A DNA stretch of 8,345 nucleotides from Gammaproteobacteria bacterium (GCA_003696465.1 RFHG01000359.1:1-8345), one strand, 5' to 3'; shown: positions 1 to 6,198, numbered from the stretch's first letter. A program made the numbers and translations. The notes: generated by a model not told the origin, from the letters alone.

Positions 1-2206
1 CGGCACCCGGCACCGTGAACAGGCGGGCGAACAGCGCCAGACCCGCATCCAGGGCGACCGCCGCATCCAGGTCCAGGGCCACAGCCGGCTCAAGGTGCAC
101 AAGGATCTCCACCACCAGGCCGCGGCCAGCCAGCGCCTGCAGTCCGGAGAGGCAGCCCATCTAAGCGCCCGGGCCAGCCTCCAGCTTGCCACCACCGGCA
201 GCCTCCGGGTCCAGAGCGAAGGCGATCTCACCGTGCGTGGCAAGAAAGACCACATCCTGCACGCCGGTGGAGAACTGCACCTGCAAGGCGCCAAAGAGAT
301 CGACGTGACCGCGAAAGGTCCCATCATTATCGAAGTCGCTCCCGGCATCCTGCCTCCCGCGACACTGGGCCGTCCATGGCCAGCGCAAAACGGCGGCGGC
401 GTGCGCATCGAGCCCAGCGGCGAGATCCACCTCTACGGCAACAGCATCACCTTCGAGGGCGCCGTGAGCTACGCCGGTCAGGTCAACTACGACCTCGGCG
501 CGCCGAGCCTGCCGGGGCAGGCGCAGGCCGCCGTACCTATGGCCGCACGGGATATCGCAGGGCTGCAGACCGATGCAGCGCCAGACAAAGAGACCGAGCG
601 GCCCATACTGGAGCTGGAATACCTCTACCAGGACATGACCCCCGTGGTACGCGCGCCCTATGAGGCCACCTTCAGGGACGGGCGCAAGGTACAGGGTCGG
701 CTAGATGATCAGGGCCGGGCCCGAATTCGGGCCACCAGCGCCGGTCCTGTCCACGTTGCCCTGGGTGAGGATGCCCGTGACTGGCAACCCAACAAAACCG
801 AAAGCCCAAAGAATGCCTACCATCGCCCGGCGTTGACCCAAAAGGATGCCGAAGCACTCGTCACCCGAATCGATGAAGATCCGAAACTGCGCCAGATGGC
901 CACCGAAAACGATCCCGGTGTCGGTGCGTGGATCTGGGGCGTGGTCCAGGGCGACTTCAACGAAAACCCCACCACCTCACAAATCATCGTCGCCAGCATC
1001 ATCACCATGATCCCGGGGATCGATCAGGTGGCCGATGTGCGCGACATCATTGCCAACATCCTCACGCTCACAGACGAGCAGGATCGGGAAGATGCCTGGA
1101 ACTGGGTGGCACTGGTAGTCACCCTCATCGGACTCATTCCAATCATCGGCTCGGCGCTCAAGGGCGTCTTCAAGGTCATCATCAATAATGCCGACGCGGG
1201 CCTCGACGCCATTCTTGCCATGCTGCGCAAGCTAGGCAAGGGCGATCCCCTGCGCATGTTGAAGGAATTCGACTGGGCGGCCAGGCGGCAGGAGCTGCAC
1301 GACCTGTTCCAGGACGCCATCGGCCGCCTGCAGGCCGTGCTCAAGGCCCTGCGCGAATCGAGCGCGGTACGCTGGGTTCTCGACAGCGAGACCCTCGAAC
1401 AACTGGCCCGCTGGCAGAAGGAACTCGACACCGTGCGCGAAGCGGGCCAGAAAAAGCTGGACGAGGCCATCGACCTGCTGAAAGCGCGTACAGAGGCCCT
1501 GCTGCGCAGGGCAAAGCCCAAACGCCGCGCACGTATTGAAACGGACCGGCCCGCCACCGTCCACACCCACGAATTGCCGGTGCCCTACGAGCCGCATCCT
1601 CGTGCCCTGGGCAAAGGACCAAAGGTCGAAGGCTCGCGGATCCACAAGCGCGTGCACAAGGACGGCGACCCCAACGACCCCTACACCATCATGCCCGATG
1701 GCAAGCCGATGGGGGCGGAGAGGGGGAAGATGCCGAAGGAACTGGCAGGTATGGAAGAATTGCCGGCCAATCATGATGAGTACGTCAAGAAAGGCTGGCC
1801 ACGGCTGGATGTCGATCCCAAAGGCCGTCCTTCGGAAGAATATGTCAACTTCATCGCCGCCGAACCCGTCCGGCTAAAGCCGGGTACGAAAATCTACCGC
1901 GTCGTGGACGAAGCCGCCTACGACGACGGTGGCTGGTGGGCGTTCGAGCTGCCGAAAAACAAGACCGAATGGAGAAGAAATTACGCCGTGAAGGATTCAT
2001 GGAACGACAACGGCTATTATGTCGAGTACGAGGTGCCGGAGGGTGGTCTCAAGGTATGGAAGGGGCCGGCTGCGGGGCAACGATATGAAAGTGTTGATGG
2101 AAGCGATTTCTACCTGCCAGGCGGAAAGGATCAGATTTATCTTGATAGAACATCTTTGGATGCTTCAAAACTTCAACCTAAATTGACGAATTGGCCCGAG
2201 CCATGA
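1..2206 (+). CDS. vgrG: T6SS spike protein VgrG with C-terminal toxin extension (5' end outside window)
   Basis: The frame is open from base 2 to the TGA at 2204-2206, giving 734 visible residues. The GTG at 95 is internal, so the true start lies to the left. Bases 2 to about 470 encode short beta repeats rich in Q, G, H and V, typical of the VgrG C-terminal spike (DUF2345-like). About 602-778 resembles a transthyretin-like domain (APYEATF, DG, GR.DDQGRARI), known in T6SS as an adaptor between spike and effector. About 947-1180 encodes two hydrophobic segments around IPGIDQVADVRD and LIGLIPIIGS, a pre-toxin membrane motif common in polymorphic toxins. About 1190-1520 is long and helical, with coiled-coil character. 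The toxin domain covers about 1847-2203: a KIYR strand, GGWWA, GYYVEYEVPEGGL, WKGPAAGQ and GGKDQIYLD. The arrangement of a YR strand, late Gly-Gly and Q-x-x-L recalls ADP-ribosyltransferase or TNT-type NAD-glycohydrolase toxins; that is inference. The product should be loaded on the T6SS tube and delivered into rival cells. The VgrG call is strong; the toxin activity is not. Confidence 0.85.
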   Translation, partial: GTRHREQAGEQRQTRIQGDRRIQVQGHSRLKVHKDLHHQAAASQRLQSGEAAHLSARASLQLATTGSLRVQSEGDLTVRGKKDHILHAGGELHLQGAKEIDVTAKGPIIIEVAPGILPPATLGRPWPAQNGGGVRIEPSGEIHLYGNSITFEGAVSYAGQVNYDLGAPSLPGQAQAAVPMAARDIAGLQTDAAPDKETERPILELEYLYQDMTPVVRAPYEATFRDGRKVQGRLDDQGRARIRATSAGPVHVALGEDARDWQPNKTESPKNAYHRPALTQKDAEALVTRIDEDPKLRQMATENDPGVGAWIWGVVQGDFNENPTTSQIIVASIITMIPGIDQVADVRDIIANILTLTDEQDREDAWNWVALVVTLIGLIPIIGSALKGVFKVIINNADAGLDAILAMLRKLGKGDPLRMLKEFDWAARRQELHDLFQDAIGRLQAVLKALRESSAVRWVLDSETLEQLARWQKELDTVREAGQKKLDEAIDLLKARTEALLRRAKPKRRARIETDRPATVHTHELPVPYEPHPRALGKGPKVEGSRIHKRVHKDGDPNDPYTIMPDGKPMGAERGKMPKELAGMEELPANHDEYVKKGWPRLDVDPKGRPSEEYVNFIAAEPVRLKPGTKIYRVVDEAAYDDGGWWAFELPKNKTEWRRNYAVKDSWNDNGYYVEYEVPEGGLKVWKGPAAGQRYESVDGSDFYLPGGKDQIYLDRTSLDASKLQPKLTNWPEP

Positions 2207-2742
2207 TTGAACCCGAACTCAAGAAAAAACTGCTGGAGCGGATGTTTGCCAGTCCGGAATACATTGAACAATTCGTTGGTTATTTGGATAAAGCCGTAGA
2301 AGGACTGCACGAATCGCTGGAGTGGTTCGAGAATAATCCGCCGCAGGATGTGGACTGGGAAAGCTGGCATATTGCAGACACGCCCGAGGGATGGCGGATC
2401 AAGGCGGTTCCCAATTTCGAAAGAATGTTACGTTCGGCCAGACAGGGCTTGGAGAATGCGAAAAAAGGGGATTATCAGGTTATCGAGGGATTAACAGGAA
2501 GCATGATGGGGCTCACCCGCGATATGGACGTCCTGGGGGGCAAGTGGTGGGATTATGTGCCGAAGGAACTAGATGACAAGTTCTTTAATAATTTATACAA
2601 GGCAAGAAAGATGGCGTCCAATATTTGGAGAACGGTTGGTGATTATTGGAAAACTCCTGAATCAATTTTGAAGGAGAACATCACCGGTCCCATTGACGAA
2701 CAAGAACTCCTGAAATACCTCGAGCCTCACGAACGGCCCTGA
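1783..2742 (+). repeat. toxin-immunity tandem duplication, copy 1
   Basis: This stretch covers the toxin domain, the last part of its linker and the immunity gene. It is repeated at 2795-3741. Similarity starts at a shared AGAAAGGCTGGCCACG (1789-1804 and 2801-2816), runs through the toxin-immunity junction and ends at the immunity stop. It is strongest in the toxin 3' half and around the ATGA junction. The left boundary lies inside the vgrG reading frame just before the toxin domain, where polymorphic toxins usually exchange their C-termini. Confidence 0.8.
2203..2742 (+). CDS. putative T6SS immunity protein for the VgrG toxin
   Basis: It encodes 179 residues from ATG 2203, which overlaps the toxin stop as ATGA, so translational coupling is likely; no strong ribosome binding site is visible. 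A TTG four codons upstream (2191) is a less likely start, because the second copy keeps the same ATG (3209) at its own toxin end. The protein is soluble, charged and mostly helical by composition, without signal peptide or membrane segment, so it would act in the cytoplasm; this fits an immunity protein against a cytoplasmic toxin. Recognisable blocks are DVDWESWHIADTPEGW (about residues 49-64), LTRDMDVLG (104-112), KWWDYVP (114-120) and ITGPIDEQEL (160-169). I do not recognise the family. The role is inferred from its position directly behind the toxin and from duplication of the pair together. Base composition is more A/T-rich than in the VgrG part, consistent with acquisition as a cassette. 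Confidence 0.75.
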   Translation: MIEPELKKKLLERMFASPEYIEQFVGYLDKAVEGLHESLEWFENNPPQDVDWESWHIADTPEGWRIKAVPNFERMLRSARQGLENAKKGDYQVIEGLTGSMMGLTRDMDVLGGKWWDYVPKELDDKFFNNLYKARKMASNIWRTVGDYWKTPESILKENITGPIDEQELLKYLEPHERP

Positions 2743-2743
2743 G

Positions 2744-2759
2744 ACGTTACGGATAACGT
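2744..2759. other. small perfect hairpin between the two cassette copies
   Basis: ACGTTA and TAACGT form a 6-bp stem with a CGGA loop, one base after the immunity stop codon. No T-run follows on either strand, so an intrinsic terminator is unlikely. The 52 bases between the immunity stop and the second repeat hold nothing else recognisable. Confidence 0.3.
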
Positions 2760-2794
2760 AACTTCGCATAGAACTCAATCCCGCATTACATGAA

Positions 2795-3212
2795 AGTCGC
2801 AGAAAGGCTGGCCACGATCGGATCCGCCGGACAGACGAGGTAATCCTAGAGAAGGGTTTGCCAACTACCTTGACACCAAGCCAGTCAGGCTCAGCCCGGA
2901 ACGAAAATCTACCGCATCGTGGTCGAAGCTGCCTATGACGACGGCGGCTGGTGGGCCCTGGAATTGCCGAAGAACAAGACTGGATGGCGCCGCGACTATG
3001 CGGTCAAGGGCTCGTGGAACGACAACGGTTATTATGTCGAATACGAGGTGCCAGAGGGTGGCCTCAAGGCATGGAAGGGGCCGGCTGCGGGGCAGGAATA
3101 TGCCGATGGCCGGTTCCACCTGAAAGGAAGTAAAGACCAGATTTTCCTCGACGGAAAATCTCTGGACCCGTCCCAACTGCAACCCAAACTGACGAACTGG
3201 CCGGAACCATGA
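2795..3212 (+). pseudogene. orphan copy of the VgrG toxin domain, frameshifted and without start
   Basis: Translated from 2806, the sequence gives GWPRSDPPDRRGNP, then GFANYLDTKPVRL, which aligns with the linker of the upstream toxin (GWPRLDVDPKGRP, then EYVNFIAAEPVRL). Just after the last Leu, at about 2893-2894, one base is missing, and the match continues in another frame from 2895 (PGTKIYRIV) to the TGA at 3210-3212. The first frame has a TGA at 2791-2793, and no plausible start or spike domain precedes it. The conserved GGWWA, GYYVEYEVPEGGL, WKGPAAGQ and KDQIFLD segments remain, but the GG before KDQ in copy 1 is GS here, and about three residues are lost before it. A GTG at 2919 could start a 97-residue fragment lacking the first strand. 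It is most simply a displaced toxin tip, known from Rhs and CDI loci as an orphan module. A sequencing error at the deletion cannot be excluded. Confidence 0.75.
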
Positions 3213-3741
3213 TTGAACCCGAACTCAAGAAGAAACTGCTGGAACGTATGTTTTCCAGTCTCGATTACGCTAGGAAGTTTCCGAATATCACCGCAGAGCG
3301 GTGGAAGGCTTGGAAGAAGCACTACAGTATTTTGAGGAAAACCCGCCGGAAGATGTGGATTGGGAAAGTTGGCATATCGCAGACACGCCGGAAGGATGGC
3401 GGATGAGGGCGGTTCCAAATTTTAAAATGAATCAGGCGGCAATCGACGAGGGCATCGAGAAAGCGGAAAAAGAGAACGACTGGGAATACCTTGAAGATGC
3501 TGCAGGCTCATTGATGTCCCTCACCCGCGACATGGACGTTCTGGGAGAAAAATGGTGGGACTATGTTCCGAATGAAATCGCACGAAAGTTCGGTGTCAAC
3601 CTGAGTAAGGCGCAGCAGATGGCGGCAAATATTGCTTGGACACTTGGTGAGGCATGGAAAGATGATGAGATATTGCGTGAAAGAATCACGGGGCCGATTG
3701 ACGAACAGGAACTCATGAAATACCTTGAGTCGCACGAGTGA
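3209..3741 (+). pseudogene. second immunity gene copy, apparently frameshifted
   Basis: ATG 3209 overlaps the toxin-remnant stop (ATGA), and the first 15 residues equal those of the upstream immunity protein (MIEPELKKKLLERMF). The frame reads on only to 3406. Homology switches at about 3281-3282, where one base is missing relative to copy 1, and continues in another frame through AVEGL, DVDWESWHIADTPEGW, LTRDMDVLG, KWWDYVP and GPIDEQEL to the stop at 3741. With the lost base restored the protein would have about 177 residues. Internal starts such as GTG 3301 could yield a shorter protein of 146 residues lacking the N-terminal helix. The sequence differs clearly from copy 1 in the middle (about residues 72-100) and at 121-155, so this could once have matched a different toxin variant. 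Whether it still protects depends on whether the deletion is real. Confidence 0.7.
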
Positions 3742-3950
3742 CTATGAAACTCCACAGGTAATTCCGCTATCTCGCTTTAGTGCACTTGATAGTCTTGCCG
3801 GTGTAGCCGGCAAGGCGGCAAGGGGTCTGGTGCACAGGCTCAGCAAGTAGTCCCGGATATCTCGTATGAATTCCCGTTGAGGGTTGTCTGGCACCCTGTC
3901 TGTCGATGGCCTTCGTCCGCTGGGAGCACCCACAGGGCCGGGGTGGTACC
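3742..3950. other. gene-free spacer with an 8-bp perfect hairpin
   Basis: This spacer lies between the immunity remnant (+) and sixA (-), which converge. CTTGCCGG (3794-3801) and CCGGCAAG (3807-3814) form a perfect stem with a 5-base loop. There is no adjacent T-run on either strand, so a bidirectional intrinsic terminator is possible only as a weak suggestion. GTGCAC occurs on both sides of the hairpin (about 3780 and 3831). Short open frames here lack any recognisable protein feature. Confidence 0.4.
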
Positions 3951-4433
3951 TCAGTCCGCTTCCGGCCAGAGTCGCTTGGGTCTGAACAGGCCGCACAGCA
4001 TCCCTTCGTCCACTCGTCTGAGGGCAACGACTGCCGCGCTGCAGGTGGGCATGTCTGCCTGCACGCCGGTGAGCAGGGAGAGCAGTGAGGAGATGCCGGG
4101 ATTGTGGCCCACCAGCATCAGGCGGTCGCAGTCGGCAAGATGGCTCTCGAGCACGCCCTGCAGGTTGGCGGTGGATGCCTCGTAGATGCGCGGTTCCTCG
4201 AGCAGTTTCGGGCTATCCTTGCCCCAGGCGGAGCGCAGCAGTTCGGCGGTCTGCAGGGCGCGCCGTGCGGGGCTGGTGACGATGTAGTCCGGTTTCAGCA
4301 GAGCATCGCGCAGAAAGGCCCCCATGCGCGGGGCGTCGCGTTCGCCGCGGGCATTGAGCGGACGGTCGAAATCGGCCTGGTTTGGGTCGGCCCATGAAGA
4401 CTTGGCATGTCGCAGGAGGATGAGCTGTTTCAT
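3951..4433 (-). CDS. sixA: phosphohistidine phosphatase, SixA family
   Basis: The 160-residue protein has the histidine phosphatase fold signature at its N-terminus, LLRHAKSSW, with the phospho-accepting His9 next to Arg8. The other active-site residues are also visible: Arg57 in SPARRA, Glu85 in IYEA and His110 in VGHNPG. The length matches E. coli SixA (about 160 residues), and there is no extra domain or signal peptide, so it is cytoplasmic. The family removes phosphate from phosphohistidine; in E. coli the target is the nitrogen-related phosphotransferase system, while in other bacteria the substrate is often unproven. The start is ATG 4431-4433, with a GGGAG-type ribosome binding site (minus strand, 4444-4448) ten bases upstream. 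That start overlaps the start codon of the divergent small gene. Family assignment is firm; the exact substrate is not. Confidence 0.92.
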   Translation of the reverse strand: MKQLILLRHAKSSWADPNQADFDRPLNARGERDAPRMGAFLRDALLKPDYIVTSPARRALQTAELLRSAWGKDSPKLLEEPRIYEASTANLQGVLESHLADCDRLMLVGHNPGISSLLSLLTGVQADMPTCSAAVVALRRVDEGMLCGLFRPKRLWPEAD

Positions 4434-4659
4434 GTGTGATGATCTCCCGATTGTGTTGCCGCCGGAGCTGCCGTCATGGGCGTGCTGGCTGGCGCAGGAT
4501 GCCGATGGCAGCTGGTGGGTCTATGAGGTGGAGCCACTGCGCTATCACGCCGGCTGGTACGAGAACGAGCTCGGTCGTCGCCAGCGTGTGGGCACGGGAG
4601 CACCTCGTCCCGACTGGGGTGAGCGCCTGTGGCGGCTCAGAATCGATGGTGCAGGGTGA
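4432..4659 (+). CDS. small Trp-rich protein of unknown function
   Basis: This frame gives 75 residues from ATG 4432, with AGGAGG at 4414-4419 twelve bases upstream. An in-frame ATG at 4420 sits directly on that site and is less suitable. The sequence looks like real protein rather than a shadow: aromatic-rich and acidic, with the blocks WACWLAQDADGSWWVYEVEP, GWYENELG and PDWGERLWRL. The alternation of Trp and Tyr with acidic residues suggests a small beta-rich cytoplasmic protein. No signal peptide or membrane helix is seen. The first codon overlaps the sixA start on the opposite strand (CATG), and its last 23 bases overlap the convergent barrel-protein gene, so it is packed with no free space on either side. 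I recall similar small proteins of unknown function in proteobacteria but cannot name the family. Confidence 0.65.
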   Translation: MCDDLPIVLPPELPSWACWLAQDADGSWWVYEVEPLRYHAGWYENELGRRQRVGTGAPRPDWGERLWRLRIDGAG

Positions 4660-5437
4660 GGGAGAAGCGGTCAACCCGGGTTTCGGGCTGGTGCACCAGG
4701 CAGGTGCTGCCGGCCGTGCAGGCGCCGACGCCGGACATGGCCCGCACTGCGATTGCCGGCGAGGCATCCAGTCGCAGGCCCTCGTAGGCAAGGATCAGGC
4801 GGTTGTTCGTGTTCAGCCTCCAGGCGGCGGCTGCCCATGCCGAGGGACGGGGGCGCGGATGGAGGGTCGGGTTGTCGGCAAAGCCCAGGCTGTCGAGATG
4901 GGCGTTCTGGCGTACGCCCCAGGGTTGCAGCAACCCGCCTTCCAGTTCCAGGCGGTCGATCGTCCAGCGCCCGCCGAGGCGGGCAAGCCCCATGAAGAAG
5001 TCCTCGTTCTGGCTGCTACCGGAGCCGTTGGCGATGCTGCGCCGGGCGAGCTGTATGCCAAGGCCGGCGAGCAGTTCGAGCCGGCGGTTGTCCCGGCCCG
5101 GGCTGTAGCCGGCCAGGAATTCCTGGGTGGTGCCTGTCCAGCCGGTGGTGGTCTGCAGCGGGATGCCACTGTGGGTCTGGCCGTCGTAGTCGACATTGCC
5201 CGTAACCAGTCGTCCGCGCCACTCCAGGCTCCAGGCCGTCCATGAGCGGTTCCAGCCCATCTGCAGCAGGAAACGGGGGCCCTGTTCGGTGAGCAGGGTG
5301 TTGCCGCTGTCGCCGGTTTCTTCCAGGGCAAAGGACTCCGCCCCGGCCGCCAGCCAGACGCCGGCAGGCCGGGCCACGCAAGTCAGCGGGAGCAGGAGGC
5401 ACAGGCCCCCCGCCAAGGCGCCCTTGCGGAGGGTCAC
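4637..5437 (-). CDS. predicted outer-membrane beta-barrel protein
   Basis: The 266-residue protein starts with a signal peptide: a basic MTLRK end, then a hydrophobic AGGLCLLLPLTCVA, with likely cleavage after about residue 22. The mature part shows alternating hydrophobic and polar residues in many short strands, for example RFLLQMGWNRSW, WSLEWRGRLVTG, LELLAGLGIQLARR and RLILAYEGLRLDA. It ends in Phe within RFSLTLHHRF, the classic C-terminal signal for barrel insertion by the Bam complex. No plug, TonB box or enzyme motif is visible, so its cargo is unknown; it may be a small porin-like or structural barrel. The start is GTG 5435-5437; the only alternatives are further inside the signal peptide, and no good ribosome binding site precedes it. 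It lies 42 bases behind the CDGSH gene on the same strand and may be co-transcribed. The 3' end overlaps the convergent small gene by 23 bases. Confidence 0.75.
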   Translation of the reverse strand: MTLRKGALAGGLCLLLPLTCVARPAGVWLAAGAESFALEETGDSGNTLLTEQGPRFLLQMGWNRSWTAWSLEWRGRLVTGNVDYDGQTHSGIPLQTTTGWTGTTQEFLAGYSPGRDNRRLELLAGLGIQLARRSIANGSGSSQNEDFFMGLARLGGRWTIDRLELEGGLLQPWGVRQNAHLDSLGFADNPTLHPRPRPSAWAAAAWRLNTNNRLILAYEGLRLDASPAIAVRAMSGVGACTAGSTCLVHQPETRVDRFSLTLHHRF

Positions 5438-5479
5438 GCGTTTAGCGGATACGCGTTATGGCCTTTCTCCATGCGCGGA

Positions 5480-5713
5480 TCAGCGGTTGTGGCTGCCGTC
5501 GCAGTAGGGCAGGTTGCCGCTCTTGCCGCAACCGCAGAGCCACAGGGTGTCGTCCTTTTCGGCCTTGATCTCGTAGGGGCCTGTACCCGGATGGTCCTTG
5601 TGCGAGCCGTCGCACATGGGCGGGTTTTTGGTGTGCCCGCAGCCGCAGACCCATAGTGTGTCGCCGGCCTTGACCTCGACTGCCCAGGGTTCGCCCTTGT
5701 CGTAGATGCTCAT
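5480..5713 (-). CDS. CDGSH iron-sulfur domain protein with two cluster motifs
   Basis: The 77-residue protein carries two complete CDGSH motifs. The first is CGCGHTKNPPMCDGSH (Cys23, Cys25, Cys34, His38); the second is CGCGKSGNLPYCDGSH (Cys60, Cys62, Cys71, His75). Each provides three cysteines and one histidine for a 2Fe-2S cluster. In this family (related to mitoNEET and Miner2) the clusters take part in redox sensing or iron-sulfur transfer; the bacterial roles are poorly defined. There is no membrane anchor, so it should be cytoplasmic. The start is ATG 5711-5713, preceded by AAGGAG eight bases away on the minus strand. Longer upstream starts would run through the promoter region and the doxX end. 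A candidate promoter lies at 5753-5781, so it need not depend on doxX. Confidence 0.92.
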   Translation of the reverse strand: MSIYDKGEPWAVEVKAGDTLWVCGCGHTKNPPMCDGSHKDHPGTGPYEIKAEKDDTLWLCGCGKSGNLPYCDGSHNR

Positions 5714-5752
5714 GCCATGTGCTCCTTGAGTGTTGTATTTGTTGACGGGGGT

Positions 5753-5781
5753 AGCATAACGGGCCCGGTGAGTCGGGCCAA
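5753..5781 (-). promoter_or_regulatory. candidate sigma-70 promoter for the CDGSH gene
   Basis: On the minus strand a -35 TTGGCC (5781-5776) and a -10 TATGCT (5758-5753) are separated by exactly 17 bases. Transcription would start near 5746, about 33 bases before the start codon, leaving room for the AAGGAG site at 5722-5727. The elements overlap the hairpin at 5762-5779. Confidence 0.5.
5762..5779. other. GC-rich hairpin behind doxX
   Basis: GGCCCG (5762-5767) and CGGGCC (5774-5779) form a perfect 6-bp stem with a 6-base loop, about 8 bases after the doxX stop in the direction of transcription. No T-run follows, so it is at best a weak or factor-assisted terminator. It lies within the proposed promoter of the CDGSH gene. 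Confidence 0.35.
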
Positions 5782-5787
5782 GAGGCA

Positions 5788-6171
5788 TCAGGGATTGCCC
5801 GTACGTCGTGCATCGAGGCTGATGGCCGGCCGCTCGATGCTGGACAGGACCAGCAGCCCGCCGGTGATGGACAGGTTCTTCATGAACATGATCATCTGGA
5901 CCTGGTTGCCGAAGTCGGTATGGAAGATGATCGCGGCCAGCACCGTGAATGCGGCCAGGGCCCAGGCTGCCCAGCGGGTCCACAGCCCGAGCGCCAGCAG
6001 CAGCCCGCCGCCGATCTCCAGTACCACTACCAGCGGCAAGAGGGCTGCCGGCACGCCCATGGCGCTCATGTATTGGGCCGTGGCCTCCCAGGCCCCGAGC
6101 TTGTTGAGCCCCGCGAGGATGAAGATGTGGGCCAGCAGGATGCGCCCGATGAGCTGTATCCAGTTGTTCAT
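5788..6171 (-). CDS. DoxX family membrane protein
   Basis: The 127-residue protein has four predicted membrane helices, at about residues 5-22, 43-62, 67-83 and 97-112. The family pattern is clear: a first helix ending in LAGLNKLGAW, then YMSAMGVPA, LEIGGGLLLALGLWTRWAA and MKNLSITGGLLVL. Length and helix number match bacterial DoxX/DoxD-like proteins of the inner membrane, which are linked to respiratory or thiol redox functions; the exact activity of most members is unknown. ATG 6171 was chosen over an upstream start at 6207, because GGAGG lies eight bases before it and the longer N-terminus (MYHPHDGTEDLT) resembles no DoxX start. It is divergent from the LysR gene across a 104-base AT-rich region, so it is a likely target of that regulator. 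Its substrate or partner cannot be told. Confidence 0.9.
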   Translation of the reverse strand: MNNWIQLIGRILLAHIFILAGLNKLGAWEATAQYMSAMGVPAALLPLVVVLEIGGGLLLALGLWTRWAAWALAAFTVLAAIIFHTDFGNQVQMIMFMKNLSITGGLLVLSSIERPAISLDARRTGNP

Positions 6172-6198
6172 GGTGAGGTCCTCCGTTCCGTCGTGTGG

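Larger units (their letters stand above)
2795..3741 (+). repeat. toxin-immunity tandem duplication, copy 2
   Basis: This is the second, diverged copy of 1783-2742, in the same orientation and 52 bases downstream. By hand alignment the toxin parts share about 80% of residues from the KIYR strand to the common C-terminal end LQPKLTNWPEP. The ATGA toxin/immunity overlap is preserved at 3209-3212. VgrG sequences upstream of the toxin domain are absent. Confidence 0.8.

Noticed and set aside
95..97. GTG as start of the toxin-bearing gene
   Set aside because: The reading frame and the VgrG-like beta repeats continue upstream to the window edge, so this is an internal codon.
1024..1774. Several minus-strand frames of 90-180 codons opposite vgrG
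   Set aside because: They are antisense shadows with Arg/Ser-rich or low-complexity translation.
2744..2759. Intrinsic terminator after the first immunity gene
   Set aside because: The stem is only 6 bp, AT-rich and not followed by a T-run; it is kept only as a hairpin.
2790..2843. Short open frame from ATG 2790 just before the orphan toxin
   Set aside because: It has only 17 codons and is out of frame with the homology to the toxin linker, which reads through another frame here.
3767..4027. Minus-strand open frames in the spacer, as possible transposase remnants
   Set aside because: The translations show no transposase motif and partly overlap the sixA coding region in another frame; no terminal inverted repeats or target duplication were seen.
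4436..5245. Plus-strand open frame of 269 codons
   Set aside because: It runs antisense through the barrel protein, which has a signal peptide, barrel strands and a terminal Phe; the plus-strand translation shows no domain.
5436..5456. Pair of ACGCGT sites before the barrel-protein gene
   Set aside because: ACGCGT is a short palindrome, likely by chance in GC-rich DNA, and one copy overlaps the start codon; not enough to call an operator.
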